This document shows, piece by piece, positions 26,623 through 34,625 of a DNA stretch of 64,000 nt; positions within the stretch are counted from its first letter, which is position 1, and each line of letters opens with the position of its first letter. The stretch lies in the NCBI RefSeq assembly GCF_018863395.1, contig NZ_JAHKRR010000003.1, forward strand, positions 124,001 through 188,000, written 5' to 3'. The position numbers and the translations under genes are program-made. The notes under the pieces were generated by a model. That model did no database searches. It saw nothing but the letters and a program-made list of their open reading frames with translations, and had not been told where the DNA came from. Source of the stretch: Sinomicrobium weinanense (GTDB taxonomy: Bacteria; Bacteroidota; Bacteroidia; Flavobacteriales; Flavobacteriaceae).

Positions 26623-28401
26623 TTAATTGATATCTACCTGGGAGCCCTTGATTTTTGCTATCCCGTTAAACACAGCCTGTGCACTGTCAGTCCCTTTTAT
26701 GGTAGCCTGGCTTTTTCCGTCAACTAAAATATCGTCACTTGTTACTTTTATCTGGGTACCGGTAATTTCTATTTTGCTTTCGCCTATAATAAATGTTATT
26801 TTGGTATTGGCCTTAATTTCAACATTCCCGTCGCTGTCCATAGACATGCTACTATTGGCCGGACCTCCTTCTTCCCCTCCTACATTAATAAGCTGTTTTG
26901 CAGCAGTGGTGATGGTTGTAGTCCCTGCCCCGTCCATTTCCATACTGGCGCTTCCTTTGTCTGTTATGGTAGTACTTCCGGCCTTATCGTCAAACACCAT
27001 CTTGTTTCCGCTCCGGCTCCGAATGGCCTTTAGGTTATTATCGGGGTCGTGATAGCCGCTTTTGGCCTGGTTGTGATGCACACTTCCGGTGACATAAGGC
27101 AGTTCGGCATTGCCGCTCTGGAAGTCCACCATGACATTTTCACCGATCTCGGGGATAAAGTGAAAGCCTTTGCCACTGCCCCCGTGAGGAGAAGCCAGTG
27201 GTATCCAGTCTGTGGTCTGCGCATTTTCTTTTTGCCAGGCCATCTGTACCTTTATCCTTCCCAGTCCCTTGGGGTCGTTATTTTCCTTAACCACCGCAGG
27301 CTGGCTTTCGCACCTGGGATATTCGCCGGGCCTTGAGAAAGGAGATACTTCCACAGCTACCGGAACAGCCCTGAAATTGTTGTTGTAGTCTCCCGTGTCC
27401 GTACAATAGTGAGTTGCGGAGATCACCTTAAATATACCTTGTGAGCTTCCGTCTTCATCCAGTATGCGTACAACCGCCCCGGGGCGTATGGCCGGGTTTT
27501 CGCTGCTGCCGTTAACAAAGATCATGTTGGCTACCTTCTTCTGGAAATTGAGCTGGGCAAAATTATCCATGTCCACCTTGCCCGACCCTTCATTGACCAG
27601 TTGATTGTGCTGCGCAATGGTTTCCTTGGAGAATACCCTTCCCGAAGATTTTACCAGCTCCGCAGCTATACCATTGACCCCGTTCTCGTATTCTTTGGTC
27701 ATACTCTGGTGTGATTCGCCTTCGGAAAGGTCATTACTGTGATATTTAAAACGGGTGGGCTGCAGGCTCATCTCAAAATCGTAATGACTAAGATTATAGC
27801 CGTAGTGCAACATAATTTCCTCTCCTGTGTTTTCCTGGCCTATAATAAGTTCTGTACCGTTGTAATAAAACCACTCCCCCTGCCGGGAACACATCCGCTG
27901 TATAAAGTGGTAGTCGCTTTCGTTATACTGCACCACATAAGGATAAACCGGCAGCTTCAGGGGGTCTTTCTTTATCTTTAACAGTTGTTGATCATAAAGC
28001 CTGGTCGTATCATGAACAATATCGACAAGGTCTTTCTTCAGAAAAGAAGAAGACTCCGGCCCGTTGTCCATAAGTATGGTGGGGCTATAGGCTTTAAACT
28101 GAAGGCGTTTGCCACTGCTGTCGTTGATATTCTGGGCCTTGACACCGGTTATTATGCCTTTAAAATACCCGCTATGGGTAGAAAACATCCGGTCTATTCC
28201 CTGCATACTCACCAGGATGGTCTCTCCTATAAGCTGGTGATAATTTCCCTTGAGCCCGGGGTTTTGTAAGGAGATCTCATCTTCCCGGCATTCCAGGATC
28301 AGGAAATGGTGTTCATCGATGTCCTGGGACAGCGAAAGGTTTTTGAATGTGTTGATCTTTAAGGCTCCGATCTTTATGTTTAATTCCGTTTGCAGTGCCA
28401 T
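26623..28401 (-). CDS. vgrG: VgrG spike protein of type VI secretion (592 aa)
   Basis: Forms the trimeric needle tip of the T6SS, delivered with Hcp. The N-terminal two thirds have gp27-like folds with the family motif YVVQYNESDYHFIQRMCSRQ. A gp5-type OB fold follows (GLGRIKVQMAWQKENAQTTDWIPLASPHGGSGKG and PEIGENVMVDFQSGN). The tail has beta-prism repeats (GSTTITDKGSASMEMDG, KITFIIGESKIEITGTQIKV). No extra C-terminal effector domain is present. It is flanked by a lipoprotein gene 11 bp upstream and a 310-aa gene 30 bp downstream. Confidence 0.95.
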   Translation of the reverse strand: MALQTELNIKIGALKINTFKNLSLSQDIDEHHFLILECREDEISLQNPGLKGNYHQLIGETILVSMQGIDRMFSTHSGYFKGIITGVKAQNINDSSGKRLQFKAYSPTILMDNGPESSSFLKKDLVDIVHDTTRLYDQQLLKIKKDPLKLPVYPYVVQYNESDYHFIQRMCSRQGEWFYYNGTELIIGQENTGEEIMLHYGYNLSHYDFEMSLQPTRFKYHSNDLSEGESHQSMTKEYENGVNGIAAELVKSSGRVFSKETIAQHNQLVNEGSGKVDMDNFAQLNFQKKVANMIFVNGSSENPAIRPGAVVRILDEDGSSQGIFKVISATHYCTDTGDYNNNFRAVPVAVEVSPFSRPGEYPRCESQPAVVKENNDPKGLGRIKVQMAWQKENAQTTDWIPLASPHGGSGKGFHFIPEIGENVMVDFQSGNAELPYVTGSVHHNQAKSGYHDPDNNLKAIRSRSGNKMVFDDKAGSTTITDKGSASMEMDGAGTTTITTAAKQLINVGGEEGGPANSSMSMDSDGNVEIKANTKITFIIGESKIEITGTQIKVTSDDILVDGKSQATIKGTDSAQAVFNGIAKIKGSQVDIN

Positions 28402-28412
28402 AAGCTATACTT

Positions 28413-29159
28413 TTAATTGTCTTTTGCAATAAAGGCAGATGTATTTTTATCGTATTGCAGGGTTATAGTTTTCCCGGTGGGGGCATAAAACCCTGTTTCT
28501 TCGTTTTTCCCGTATTCCGGGTAGGAAATGGTCTGTGTTTCCGGGTCATATCCGGGTACGGAGCGGACCGCCCGGGGTTTTATAAATACCAGGGCGTCCT
28601 TTCCGGCAAAACATTCACGGCAGTCCTTTGCATTGCCGTCGTTGAATATGAGGTTCCGCAAGGTATAGAAATCCTCTCCCCCGCACCTGGTGCCATAGCC
28701 AAGCAGGAGAAAGTTATTGTCGGTGATCTCGGATATTCCCGTGTAAGAAAGGTCGGCCGTATGGTCGTTGCCGGGTATGGAAGCGAGTTCTCCTGTTTCC
28801 ATCCGGCCGTTGTTATCGTACTGGTATATGGCATGATAGATATGGTAGCATCCGTCCGGATAAGGTTGCCATGAAAAAATACGGAGCTTTCCGTTTCGGG
28901 AAGCCGCGATCTTCACTTTTCCGGATAAGGCTTTAAAGGGATAGGCTTTTGAATTTTCTTTTTTTAATGTCTTCTTCAATTCGGCTTTAAACCGGGCAAG
29001 GACACTGTCGCGCACCCGGGCATCTTTATCACGGTTAGCCTGAAAATGATCGTACATGGCAGCCAGCTCCTTATCCCTTTCGGGCATGGTTTGCTGGGAA
29101 GCACAGCTGTGCGAAATATAAAAACTCAATATAACAAGCAGGGGCCTGATCGTTTTCAT
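28413..29159 (-). CDS. Lipoprotein (248 aa), candidate immunity protein in T6SS island
   Basis: Signal ends FYISHSC, giving lipobox Cys19, so the mature protein is anchored in the periplasm or outer membrane. The mature part has an alternating beta pattern (YHIYHAIYQYDNNGRMETGE) and a small cysteine cluster (GYGTRCGG, DCRECFAG). It sits between a candidate muramidase effector and vgrG. A periplasmic lipoprotein next to a cell-wall effector is the common layout for immunity, which is inference here. No family recognised. Confidence 0.75.
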   Translation of the reverse strand: MKTIRPLLVILSFYISHSCASQQTMPERDKELAAMYDHFQANRDKDARVRDSVLARFKAELKKTLKKENSKAYPFKALSGKVKIAASRNGKLRIFSWQPYPDGCYHIYHAIYQYDNNGRMETGELASIPGNDHTADLSYTGISEITDNNFLLLGYGTRCGGEDFYTLRNLIFNDGNAKDCRECFAGKDALVFIKPRAVRSVPGYDPETQTISYPEYGKNEETGFYAPTGKTITLQYDKNTSAFIAKDN

Positions 29160-29426
29160 ATGTTTATTTTTTTGAACGGGTGACCGATGACCGGCGACCG
29201 ATGTGCATATCTGTCATCCGTCTTCTATCCCTTTTTATATGATTCAGTTATAAAACAGTCATTGTTTTGTATACCTGAAGGTTAATTTAACCACATTGGT
29301 TTCATATACTCTATTCTTATTGTTTTTCCAGGGCCGCAACCTGTTCTGATAAATATCGGGATGTAACTTTAAATGGCCAAAATAGTTACCTCTATATGTC
29401 GAAAGATTATTGTGGCCCTACCGGTT

Positions 29427-30155
29427 TTATTCCGAAAATATCTTTTTGGTTTTCATATAGCGCCATGTGGCCAGTCTTTCCAGGGCTTTATAACGGATAC
29501 CATCAGGTCCGCCTATTCGGGCAACATTAGATGGAGGCGCCGAGGTATAGTCCATGTCTCCGTTGTTTTCCAGGTATTTTCTCCCGGTACCTTCGCCCTG
29601 AAAATAGACATAGGTCCAGAAAGCGCTCTGATCTTCGGTGGGGATACCGTATTTAAATTCCCTCTTGTGTTCCAGGAAACGGTCTCGTCGGTGCAACAGT
29701 ATTGCCCCGAACCCGTACAGGGCATTTTTAAGGCCGTCAAATGTGGCGGAATTAACCACGGTTTCCCCTCCCCATTCGTTACGGACAATCTGTTTTGATG
29801 TGTATTCATCGCCCTCGTTGTAATCTTCGGGCAGGTACTTTTTTACCCTGGGGAAATCGGAACTAAAGTCGTCCACTCCCAGGCTTTGATAGCCATCGAT
29901 AGAAACATCCGTTTTTAAAACGTCGTCTTTATAATTGGCTAGGATATCTGCATAAGTAACTCCCAATCCCTCTCCTATGGCTATGGTATAAAGATAGGAA
30001 GGGGCAAAATTGAGTTCTTTGGCTACATGCTCAACAGCGTCGACCAGGGGTTTTTCTCTAGGCTCATCGGCATAACCGGCCCATTCATACACCTTGTCCA
30101 CGCCATATTTTTCACGTAAACCTGCTTTTATTTCCTCTTTTGTTTTCTTCCCCAT
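29427..30155 (-). CDS. Candidate T6SS peptidoglycan-degrading effector (242 aa)
   Basis: No signal peptide, as expected for T6SS cargo. Starts 12 bp after hcp2, so co-expressed with it. Residues 45-70 read KELNFAPSYLYTIAIGEGLG, a pattern like the catalytic-glutamate helix of lysozyme-fold muramidases (Glu62), and a loop with FQGEGTGRKYLE follows near 190. Similarity is by pattern only, not family match. A lipoprotein gene on the far side fits an immunity partner. Substitute function: structural or adaptor protein. Confidence 0.6.
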   Translation of the reverse strand: MGKKTKEEIKAGLREKYGVDKVYEWAGYADEPREKPLVDAVEHVAKELNFAPSYLYTIAIGEGLGVTYADILANYKDDVLKTDVSIDGYQSLGVDDFSSDFPRVKKYLPEDYNEGDEYTSKQIVRNEWGGETVVNSATFDGLKNALYGFGAILLHRRDRFLEHKREFKYGIPTEDQSAFWTYVYFQGEGTGRKYLENNGDMDYTSAPPSNVARIGGPDGIRYKALERLATWRYMKTKKIFSE

Positions 30156-30167
30156 ATTCCTGTATGC

Positions 30168-30575
30168 TTATACAGCCCCGGCACCTACACCCGGCCATTT
30201 CTTGGCAAAAGGCGTATTGCCGATATTTATTTCTTTTGCCGATATAACGATCTCCGTTCTCATGGGCTCGTCTCCTATGGCCCTGAACCTTTCACGATAG
30301 CGAATACAATATCCTTTTTTAAAACCGATCGATTTCATCCGGCTCATACCGTCGCGCTTGTAAAAGGTGAGTTTTCCGTCCTTGACCTGGGTAGGACTTA
30401 TTGCCCAGTCCGAAAAATGATCTCTCATATCGGTCTCCACAACCAATCGTATCTCCCCACCACGGGCGTTCGTAGCAGGTTTACCATTATGGTCTGTCCC
30501 CTTTTCCACCAATATATCGTACTCCAAAATATTGTACGACATATCGTCAATCTCAAATTTGGCTAAGAAACTCAT
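30168..30575 (-). CDS. tssD: TssD/Hcp-type T6SS tube protein, second copy (135 aa)
   Basis: Bacteroidota-type TssD: LAKFEIDDMSYNILEYDI, ARGGEIRLVVET, DHFSDWAISPTQVKDGKLTF and an end stretch TEIVISAKEINIGNT. It forms hexameric rings of the needle tube. It shares layout with the copy at 30952 but is divergent and carries a short extra tail PFAKKWPGVGAGAV, as seen in Hcp copies specialised for one cargo. Its neighbour at 29427 is 12 bp away and is the likely cargo. Confidence 0.92.
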   Translation of the reverse strand: MSFLAKFEIDDMSYNILEYDILVEKGTDHNGKPATNARGGEIRLVVETDMRDHFSDWAISPTQVKDGKLTFYKRDGMSRMKSIGFKKGYCIRYRERFRAIGDEPMRTEIVISAKEINIGNTPFAKKWPGVGAGAV

Positions 30576-30951
30576 TGCTTTAGTGTGTTTGCTTTATATT
30601 TTTTACGAAATTACATTATTCTTCGCATATTGCCCTTCCCTGAAAACCGGGGTTTTGTATATTTTTTCACTTCCCGGTGGTCTTTTTTAAGCCATTTATG
30701 ATATTTCCGAAGATCTTTACGGGAAAAAACAGGCATCTGCCTGAGTTTCTCTCCATACCGGGAATGTACTTTTCCTTTCGTAAATAAAGCACGAAAAAAA
30801 CATCTCCTCTCCGGGATACCAGGGTAAAATTCAGGGGGCTGATTTAGTCTTTTAAAGGGGGGATAGGGTAAATAAAGGGGAAGGTTTATACCATCCCCTT
30901 TTTTAGTAATATTTGATTTGATCGCTTATTACAATAAATTAAGGAATGGCA
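30576..30951 (-). other. 376-bp spacer between the two hcp genes with an open frame lacking a start
   Basis: On the minus strand, one frame stays open from about 30924 to the stop at 30611-30613 (about 100 codons) with no ATG until residue Met of MPVFSRKDLRKYHKWLKKDH; it is basic and shows no family match. It may be a remnant or chance. A terminator for the upstream hcp gene is also here. Confidence 0.35.
30871..30900 (-). terminator. Hairpin terminator after the first hcp gene
   Basis: On the minus strand GGGGA (30898-30894) pairs with TCCCC (30881-30877), followed by TTTATTT. It lies about 55 bp after the hcp stop at 30952. Confidence 0.5.
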
Positions 30952-31338
30952 TTATACCCATTCGTTGATATGTTCTCCGCTTCCGCTATTGATCACACGG
31001 CAGGAGATGGTGAAAGTCTCTGTTAAAGGGTTGTCTCCTCTGTGGTCGAAGTTCTCTTTGTACTTCACCAGGTATCCTTCCGTGAAGTTCACTTCGCGAA
31101 GTTTGGCATCGGTATCACGCTTAATGTAGGTGATGGTTCCGTTCTTACGTTCAAAATTGTTGGTCATCCACTCAAAGAAAAAAGAATCTCCGGTAGATTC
31201 TACGGTAAGGTAAATTCGTCCGCCACGGGTTACCGATGAAGGTCTTCCGGTGGCATCTACTTCCTGTGCCAGGTCGTAGTTGGCGTTGAGAATGTTTACT
31301 TTTTTTCCGCCAACAGATAATGTTGCTTTAAATGACAT
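30952..31338 (-). CDS. tssD: TssD/Hcp-type T6SS tube protein (128 aa)
   Basis: Bacteroidota-type TssD: FKATLSVGGKKVNILNANYD, TRGGRIYLTVESTGDSFFFE, NGTITYIKRDTDAKLREVNF and ETFTISCRVINSGSGEH. It is the most conserved-looking Hcp in this island and stands as its own unit between a promoter (31387-31415) and a terminator. No sheath, baseplate or ClpV genes lie in the window, so the island must work with a T6SS encoded elsewhere, if at all. Confidence 0.95.
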   Translation of the reverse strand: MSFKATLSVGGKKVNILNANYDLAQEVDATGRPSSVTRGGRIYLTVESTGDSFFFEWMTNNFERKNGTITYIKRDTDAKLREVNFTEGYLVKYKENFDHRGDNPLTETFTISCRVINSGSGEHINEWV

Positions 31339-31386
31339 AATACTAAAAATTTAAAGATTAAGGTTAATAAATAAAAAATACCAAAT

Positions 31387-31415
31387 CAAATATCGAGTTA
31401 TAAAACAGCCTGCAA
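31387..31415 (-). promoter_or_regulatory. Promoter of the first hcp gene
   Basis: On the minus strand GATATTTG (31394-31387) is one mismatch from TAnnTTTG, with TTG (31415-31413) 18 bp upstream. It lies 49 bp before the ATG. The rest of the spacer 31339-31804 holds a small inverted repeat (CCTGGT 31626-31631 / ACCAGG 31642-31647) and no gene. Confidence 0.55.
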
Positions 31416-31804
31416 GATATTACATACGAACATATTACGCAAATAAAGACTGAAAAATCCCTTTTTTCAGGGAGGAGGGAAGACTGTTCTTTTGAGGGTT
31501 TTTAATTTGCGAGCTGCAGCTCCTTTTTTGCTTCTTTGCTACTGCCTGTCCCGGTTAAAAGCCGGAGAATAACGAATGATTTTCAGTGTTCCATATGGAA
31601 TTCTTTATCCGAGATACCTTCGGTACCTGGTGGTTCTAATAACCAGGCAACCTAAGCCACATACAACACCTTATATATAGCTGAGGCAAAGACTTAAAAA
31701 CACCACATCCCGATAAACAGGTATTTTTTAAAAAAACTTGTTTCATATTCTTTAAATTATTTCCGGATTTTTTACATTGCCTCCGGAAATTCATACCTGT
31801 GACC

Positions 31805-32356
31805 ATGCAGAAATTCTTTTTTATCGCGATCTTTATTTTGGGTAGCCTTAGCTGTAATGGGCAATTTCGCTATTCCGGGCAAAGTGCTGTCAGTTTATAC
31901 GGAGGTGGTGTTTCTAAAGGTTTTTTTGTCAATGCCAGTTATCAACGCTTCCTGAACGAGAAAGGCAGCATGATCCGTGGAGATATCGATTATACCTCCC
32001 GAAAACAGCATATCCCTGCTTTAGATACTCCGTTTGATACCGGTATCGTTTCTCTGGGGGCCGCTTATGGTTATTCTTTTAACGAGATTTTCGGAGAATT
32101 CACGTTTGTTCATCTCTGGGCAGGTGCTTTCGGGGCTAAGGAAACTTACGATTTTAATGAAGCCTATAAACATATGATCGTGGGAAATACCGATGATCCC
32201 GTTACCTATGGCCTGTATGGAGGGATCGAAGCCGAACTTCACCTCACCACCAATATATCCCTTATGGCCACATATCTCCGCTGGCAGAACTTTAAAAGTG
32301 ATTTTGCAAAGCATATGAACAAATTCGGGGGAGGAGTGAAATTTTATTTTAAATAA
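31805..32356 (+). CDS. Outer-membrane beta-barrel-like exported protein (183 aa)
   Basis: The ATG at 31805 gives signal peptide MQKFFFIAIFILGSLSCNGQ; the GTG two codons earlier is the alternative. The mature part alternates short beta strands with aromatic ends (AVSLYGGGVSKGFFVNASYQRF, GIVSLGAAYGYSF, ISLMATYLRW) and ends in GGGVKFYFK with C-terminal Phe-Lys. This layout resembles conjugative TraO-type and OmpW-sized barrels in Bacteroidota. Membership is a guess; no transfer genes lie nearby. Confidence 0.7.
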   Translation: MQKFFFIAIFILGSLSCNGQFRYSGQSAVSLYGGGVSKGFFVNASYQRFLNEKGSMIRGDIDYTSRKQHIPALDTPFDTGIVSLGAAYGYSFNEIFGEFTFVHLWAGAFGAKETYDFNEAYKHMIVGNTDDPVTYGLYGGIEAELHLTTNISLMATYLRWQNFKSDFAKHMNKFGGGVKFYFK

Positions 32357-32514
32357 CACCCTTCTCCCGAATTGTCCCACATAAAGCCGACATGTTTAAA
32401 AGGAATAATGCATACCGAATATCTGATAATGATTTTAAGAATCCATACTATACAATACTTTGGAATTCTACGGCTCCATATTCGATATTCGGCATTTACA
32501 AATTACAAAACCAT

Positions 32515-34227
32515 ATGAAAAAGCTATCTTTTTTATTATGTTTCGGAATACTGCTCCTGTCGTCCTGTGATGATGATAACATTGAGGTGAATCCCGATTA
32601 TCCGTTTGAGGTTTTCGAGGATCTCGCCATTACCAGCGGATTTCCGAAAGAGCATCTGGCCATAGAAGTGAGTATTACCAATACTTTTCCCTACCCGGCG
32701 CCGGAAGACCTGGCGTTTTCTGCCCGTTTTGACAGTAACAGGAAAGGGCATGTTGAAATAGGCGGAAAGACCTACCGGGCCGGGGAAGCCTTTCCCCTTT
32801 CTTCTTCTACGGTGCGTTATGCCTATGTTCCGGAGGAGCCCGGAAATCACAGTATCAGTATCGACTACACGAACAACAGAGGAGACAGCTTTTCCGGAAC
32901 ACACGACCTGACCATTTATAACCCCGCTTTGTCATATACAGGCCCCTCGGGTAAGGATAGCGGTCATTGCAATGACCCCGAAAACCCCTGTGCCACGATA
33001 TCCTATACCATAGACCGGGCAAGCGCCGGGGATACCATTCATATAGCGGAAGGCGTTTATACGGAAAACATAGTCATTGAAAAATCGCTATCCCTGCACG
33101 GCTCCGGCCGGGAAACTACCGTGATCCAGGCCGCCGAAAAACCTAACCAGTACAATGCCGGGAGAGTTATTGTCATTGAAGGAGACATAACAGTGAGAAT
33201 GACAGGGCTTACGGTTCGCAACGGTTTCTCCCCCGAAGAGGATCTGAACCGCAGGGGAGGCGGTATTTATGTGTTCGGGGCATCTTTACGTCTACATAAG
33301 GTAGCCCTCAATGCCAATAGGGCTTATTACGGTGCTGGACTATTTAACCATACTGGAACAGTTTCGTTAAGCCGCGTTTTCTTTGCCGGGAACTCAGCCG
33401 ACAAAAACGGGGGCGGTATGCTCAACTTAGGCGGCTCGGCAACACTGAATCATGTGGCCTTTAACAACAATAAAGCAGGAACCAGGGGCGGCGGTATGCT
33501 CAACAATCACGGCCCTGCCATATTACGCAATGTCTCCTTTAATAATAACAAAGCTGCAACCGGCGGTGGCATACACATCAGGCAGAGTAATCCGGAACTG
33601 TATAACGTTATGTTCAAGGGCAACTCGGCCGACACGGGTGGTGGAATATTCAGTGTCGGGGGCGCTCCCATCCTGGCCAATATCCTTCTCAGCGGAAACT
33701 TTTCGACATTAAACGGGGGAGGCATGGCCAACCTCAATAATTCCTCTCCCGAGATCATCAACGCAACTTTCAGCGGAAATGCGGCTACACAACAGGGCGG
33801 TGCCATATACAACCTTGACAGCTCGCCCGTTCTTAAGCATGTGATCATCTGGAAAAACCGGGCCAACGGTACGGCATCTTCCTTCTCTTCATCAGTGTTT
33901 AACGGGGAAAATGCCACTCCTGCCATTTCCTACAGCCTCATTGCCAATTCCGGCGGTAGTACTAACTGGGAAAGTAGTATAGGCATAAATAGCGGCCATA
34001 ACCTGGATGCGCCTCCCCTGTTTTCCAACCCCATTGACCCAAGCAGTGCCCCCTCCACTTCGGGAAATTTCCGCCTGAGGCCGAACTCGCCCGCAGTAAA
34101 CGCAGGCGACCCTGATATCGACCTGTCCGGATTCCCCGGGGGACCGGAAAACCCGAAAGACCTGGACAACAACCCGAGGATCCGGAACCGGATAATTGAC
34201 CTTGGGGCCTATGAACAACAGGATTAA
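32515..34227 (+). CDS. Right-handed beta-helix lipoprotein, choice-of-anchor Q type (570 aa)
   Basis: The start at 32515 gives the lipoprotein signal MKKLSFLLCFGILLLSSC (Cys18); an in-frame ATG 41 codons earlier would add an unlikely leader. An N-terminal beta-sandwich (to about 145) is followed by CATISYTIDRASAGDTIHIA, the entry of a parallel beta-helix, and then seven or so turns with the recurring motif GGG(I/M)xN and xxNxA (GGGMLNLGG, GGGMLNNHG, GGGIHIRQS, GGGIFSVGG, GGGMANLNN, GGAIYNLDS). This resembles chlamydial Pmp and Ca-binding adhesin repeats. The C terminus (FRLRPNSPAVNAGDP and IIDLGAYEQ) matches choice-of-anchor Q proteins. Surface adhesion or polysaccharide binding is likely. 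Confidence 0.88.
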   Translation: MKKLSFLLCFGILLLSSCDDDNIEVNPDYPFEVFEDLAITSGFPKEHLAIEVSITNTFPYPAPEDLAFSARFDSNRKGHVEIGGKTYRAGEAFPLSSSTVRYAYVPEEPGNHSISIDYTNNRGDSFSGTHDLTIYNPALSYTGPSGKDSGHCNDPENPCATISYTIDRASAGDTIHIAEGVYTENIVIEKSLSLHGSGRETTVIQAAEKPNQYNAGRVIVIEGDITVRMTGLTVRNGFSPEEDLNRRGGGIYVFGASLRLHKVALNANRAYYGAGLFNHTGTVSLSRVFFAGNSADKNGGGMLNLGGSATLNHVAFNNNKAGTRGGGMLNNHGPAILRNVSFNNNKAATGGGIHIRQSNPELYNVMFKGNSADTGGGIFSVGGAPILANILLSGNFSTLNGGGMANLNNSSPEIINATFSGNAATQQGGAIYNLDSSPVLKHVIIWKNRANGTASSFSSSVFNGENATPAISYSLIANSGGSTNWESSIGINSGHNLDAPPLFSNPIDPSSAPSTSGNFRLRPNSPAVNAGDPDIDLSGFPGGPENPKDLDNNPRIRNRIIDLGAYEQQD

Positions 34228-34519
34228 AAGCCAGCCGTTCCGGCAAGGTCACATTCAGGAGTCCTGCACAACTTAACCGAACTGTTAAAAAGCATATTGA
34301 GGCACTTTCAGAAGTAAGTGACTTAACGCGTAGAGCAGTAAAGTTTAAACCATAACCTCGGACAGACAGGAATCACATACCTTCCTAATAACCGTATCGC
34401 AATCTCATAACATATAACTGTATTGCCCGGAAGGCCACTCTCCGGTCCATCGTCTATTTTATAGATCTCCATACCTAAATTTTAAGAATGTATTCTTCCT
34501 CTGTATGAATATGGTGATG

Positions 34520-34527
34520 TATATTTG
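34520..34527 (+). promoter_or_regulatory. Bacteroidota-type -7 element TATATTTG for the M1 peptidase
   Basis: TATATTTG followed by AC, 99 bp before the ATG at 34626. The remaining sequence of the 398-bp spacer 34228-34625 shows no gene or clear repeat. Confidence 0.6.
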
Positions 34528-34625
34528 ACAAACATACAGCTTTGTCGGATCGTCTTACCCGGTCCTTCAAAAAAGGTATATTATAGAGAAGATCATAAAA
34601 CATCCATTTAAAATTCACACACAAC

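Noticed and set aside
31626-31647. Inverted repeat CCTGGT/ACCAGG before the barrel protein
   Set aside because: Short stem without a T tract; no function could be supported.
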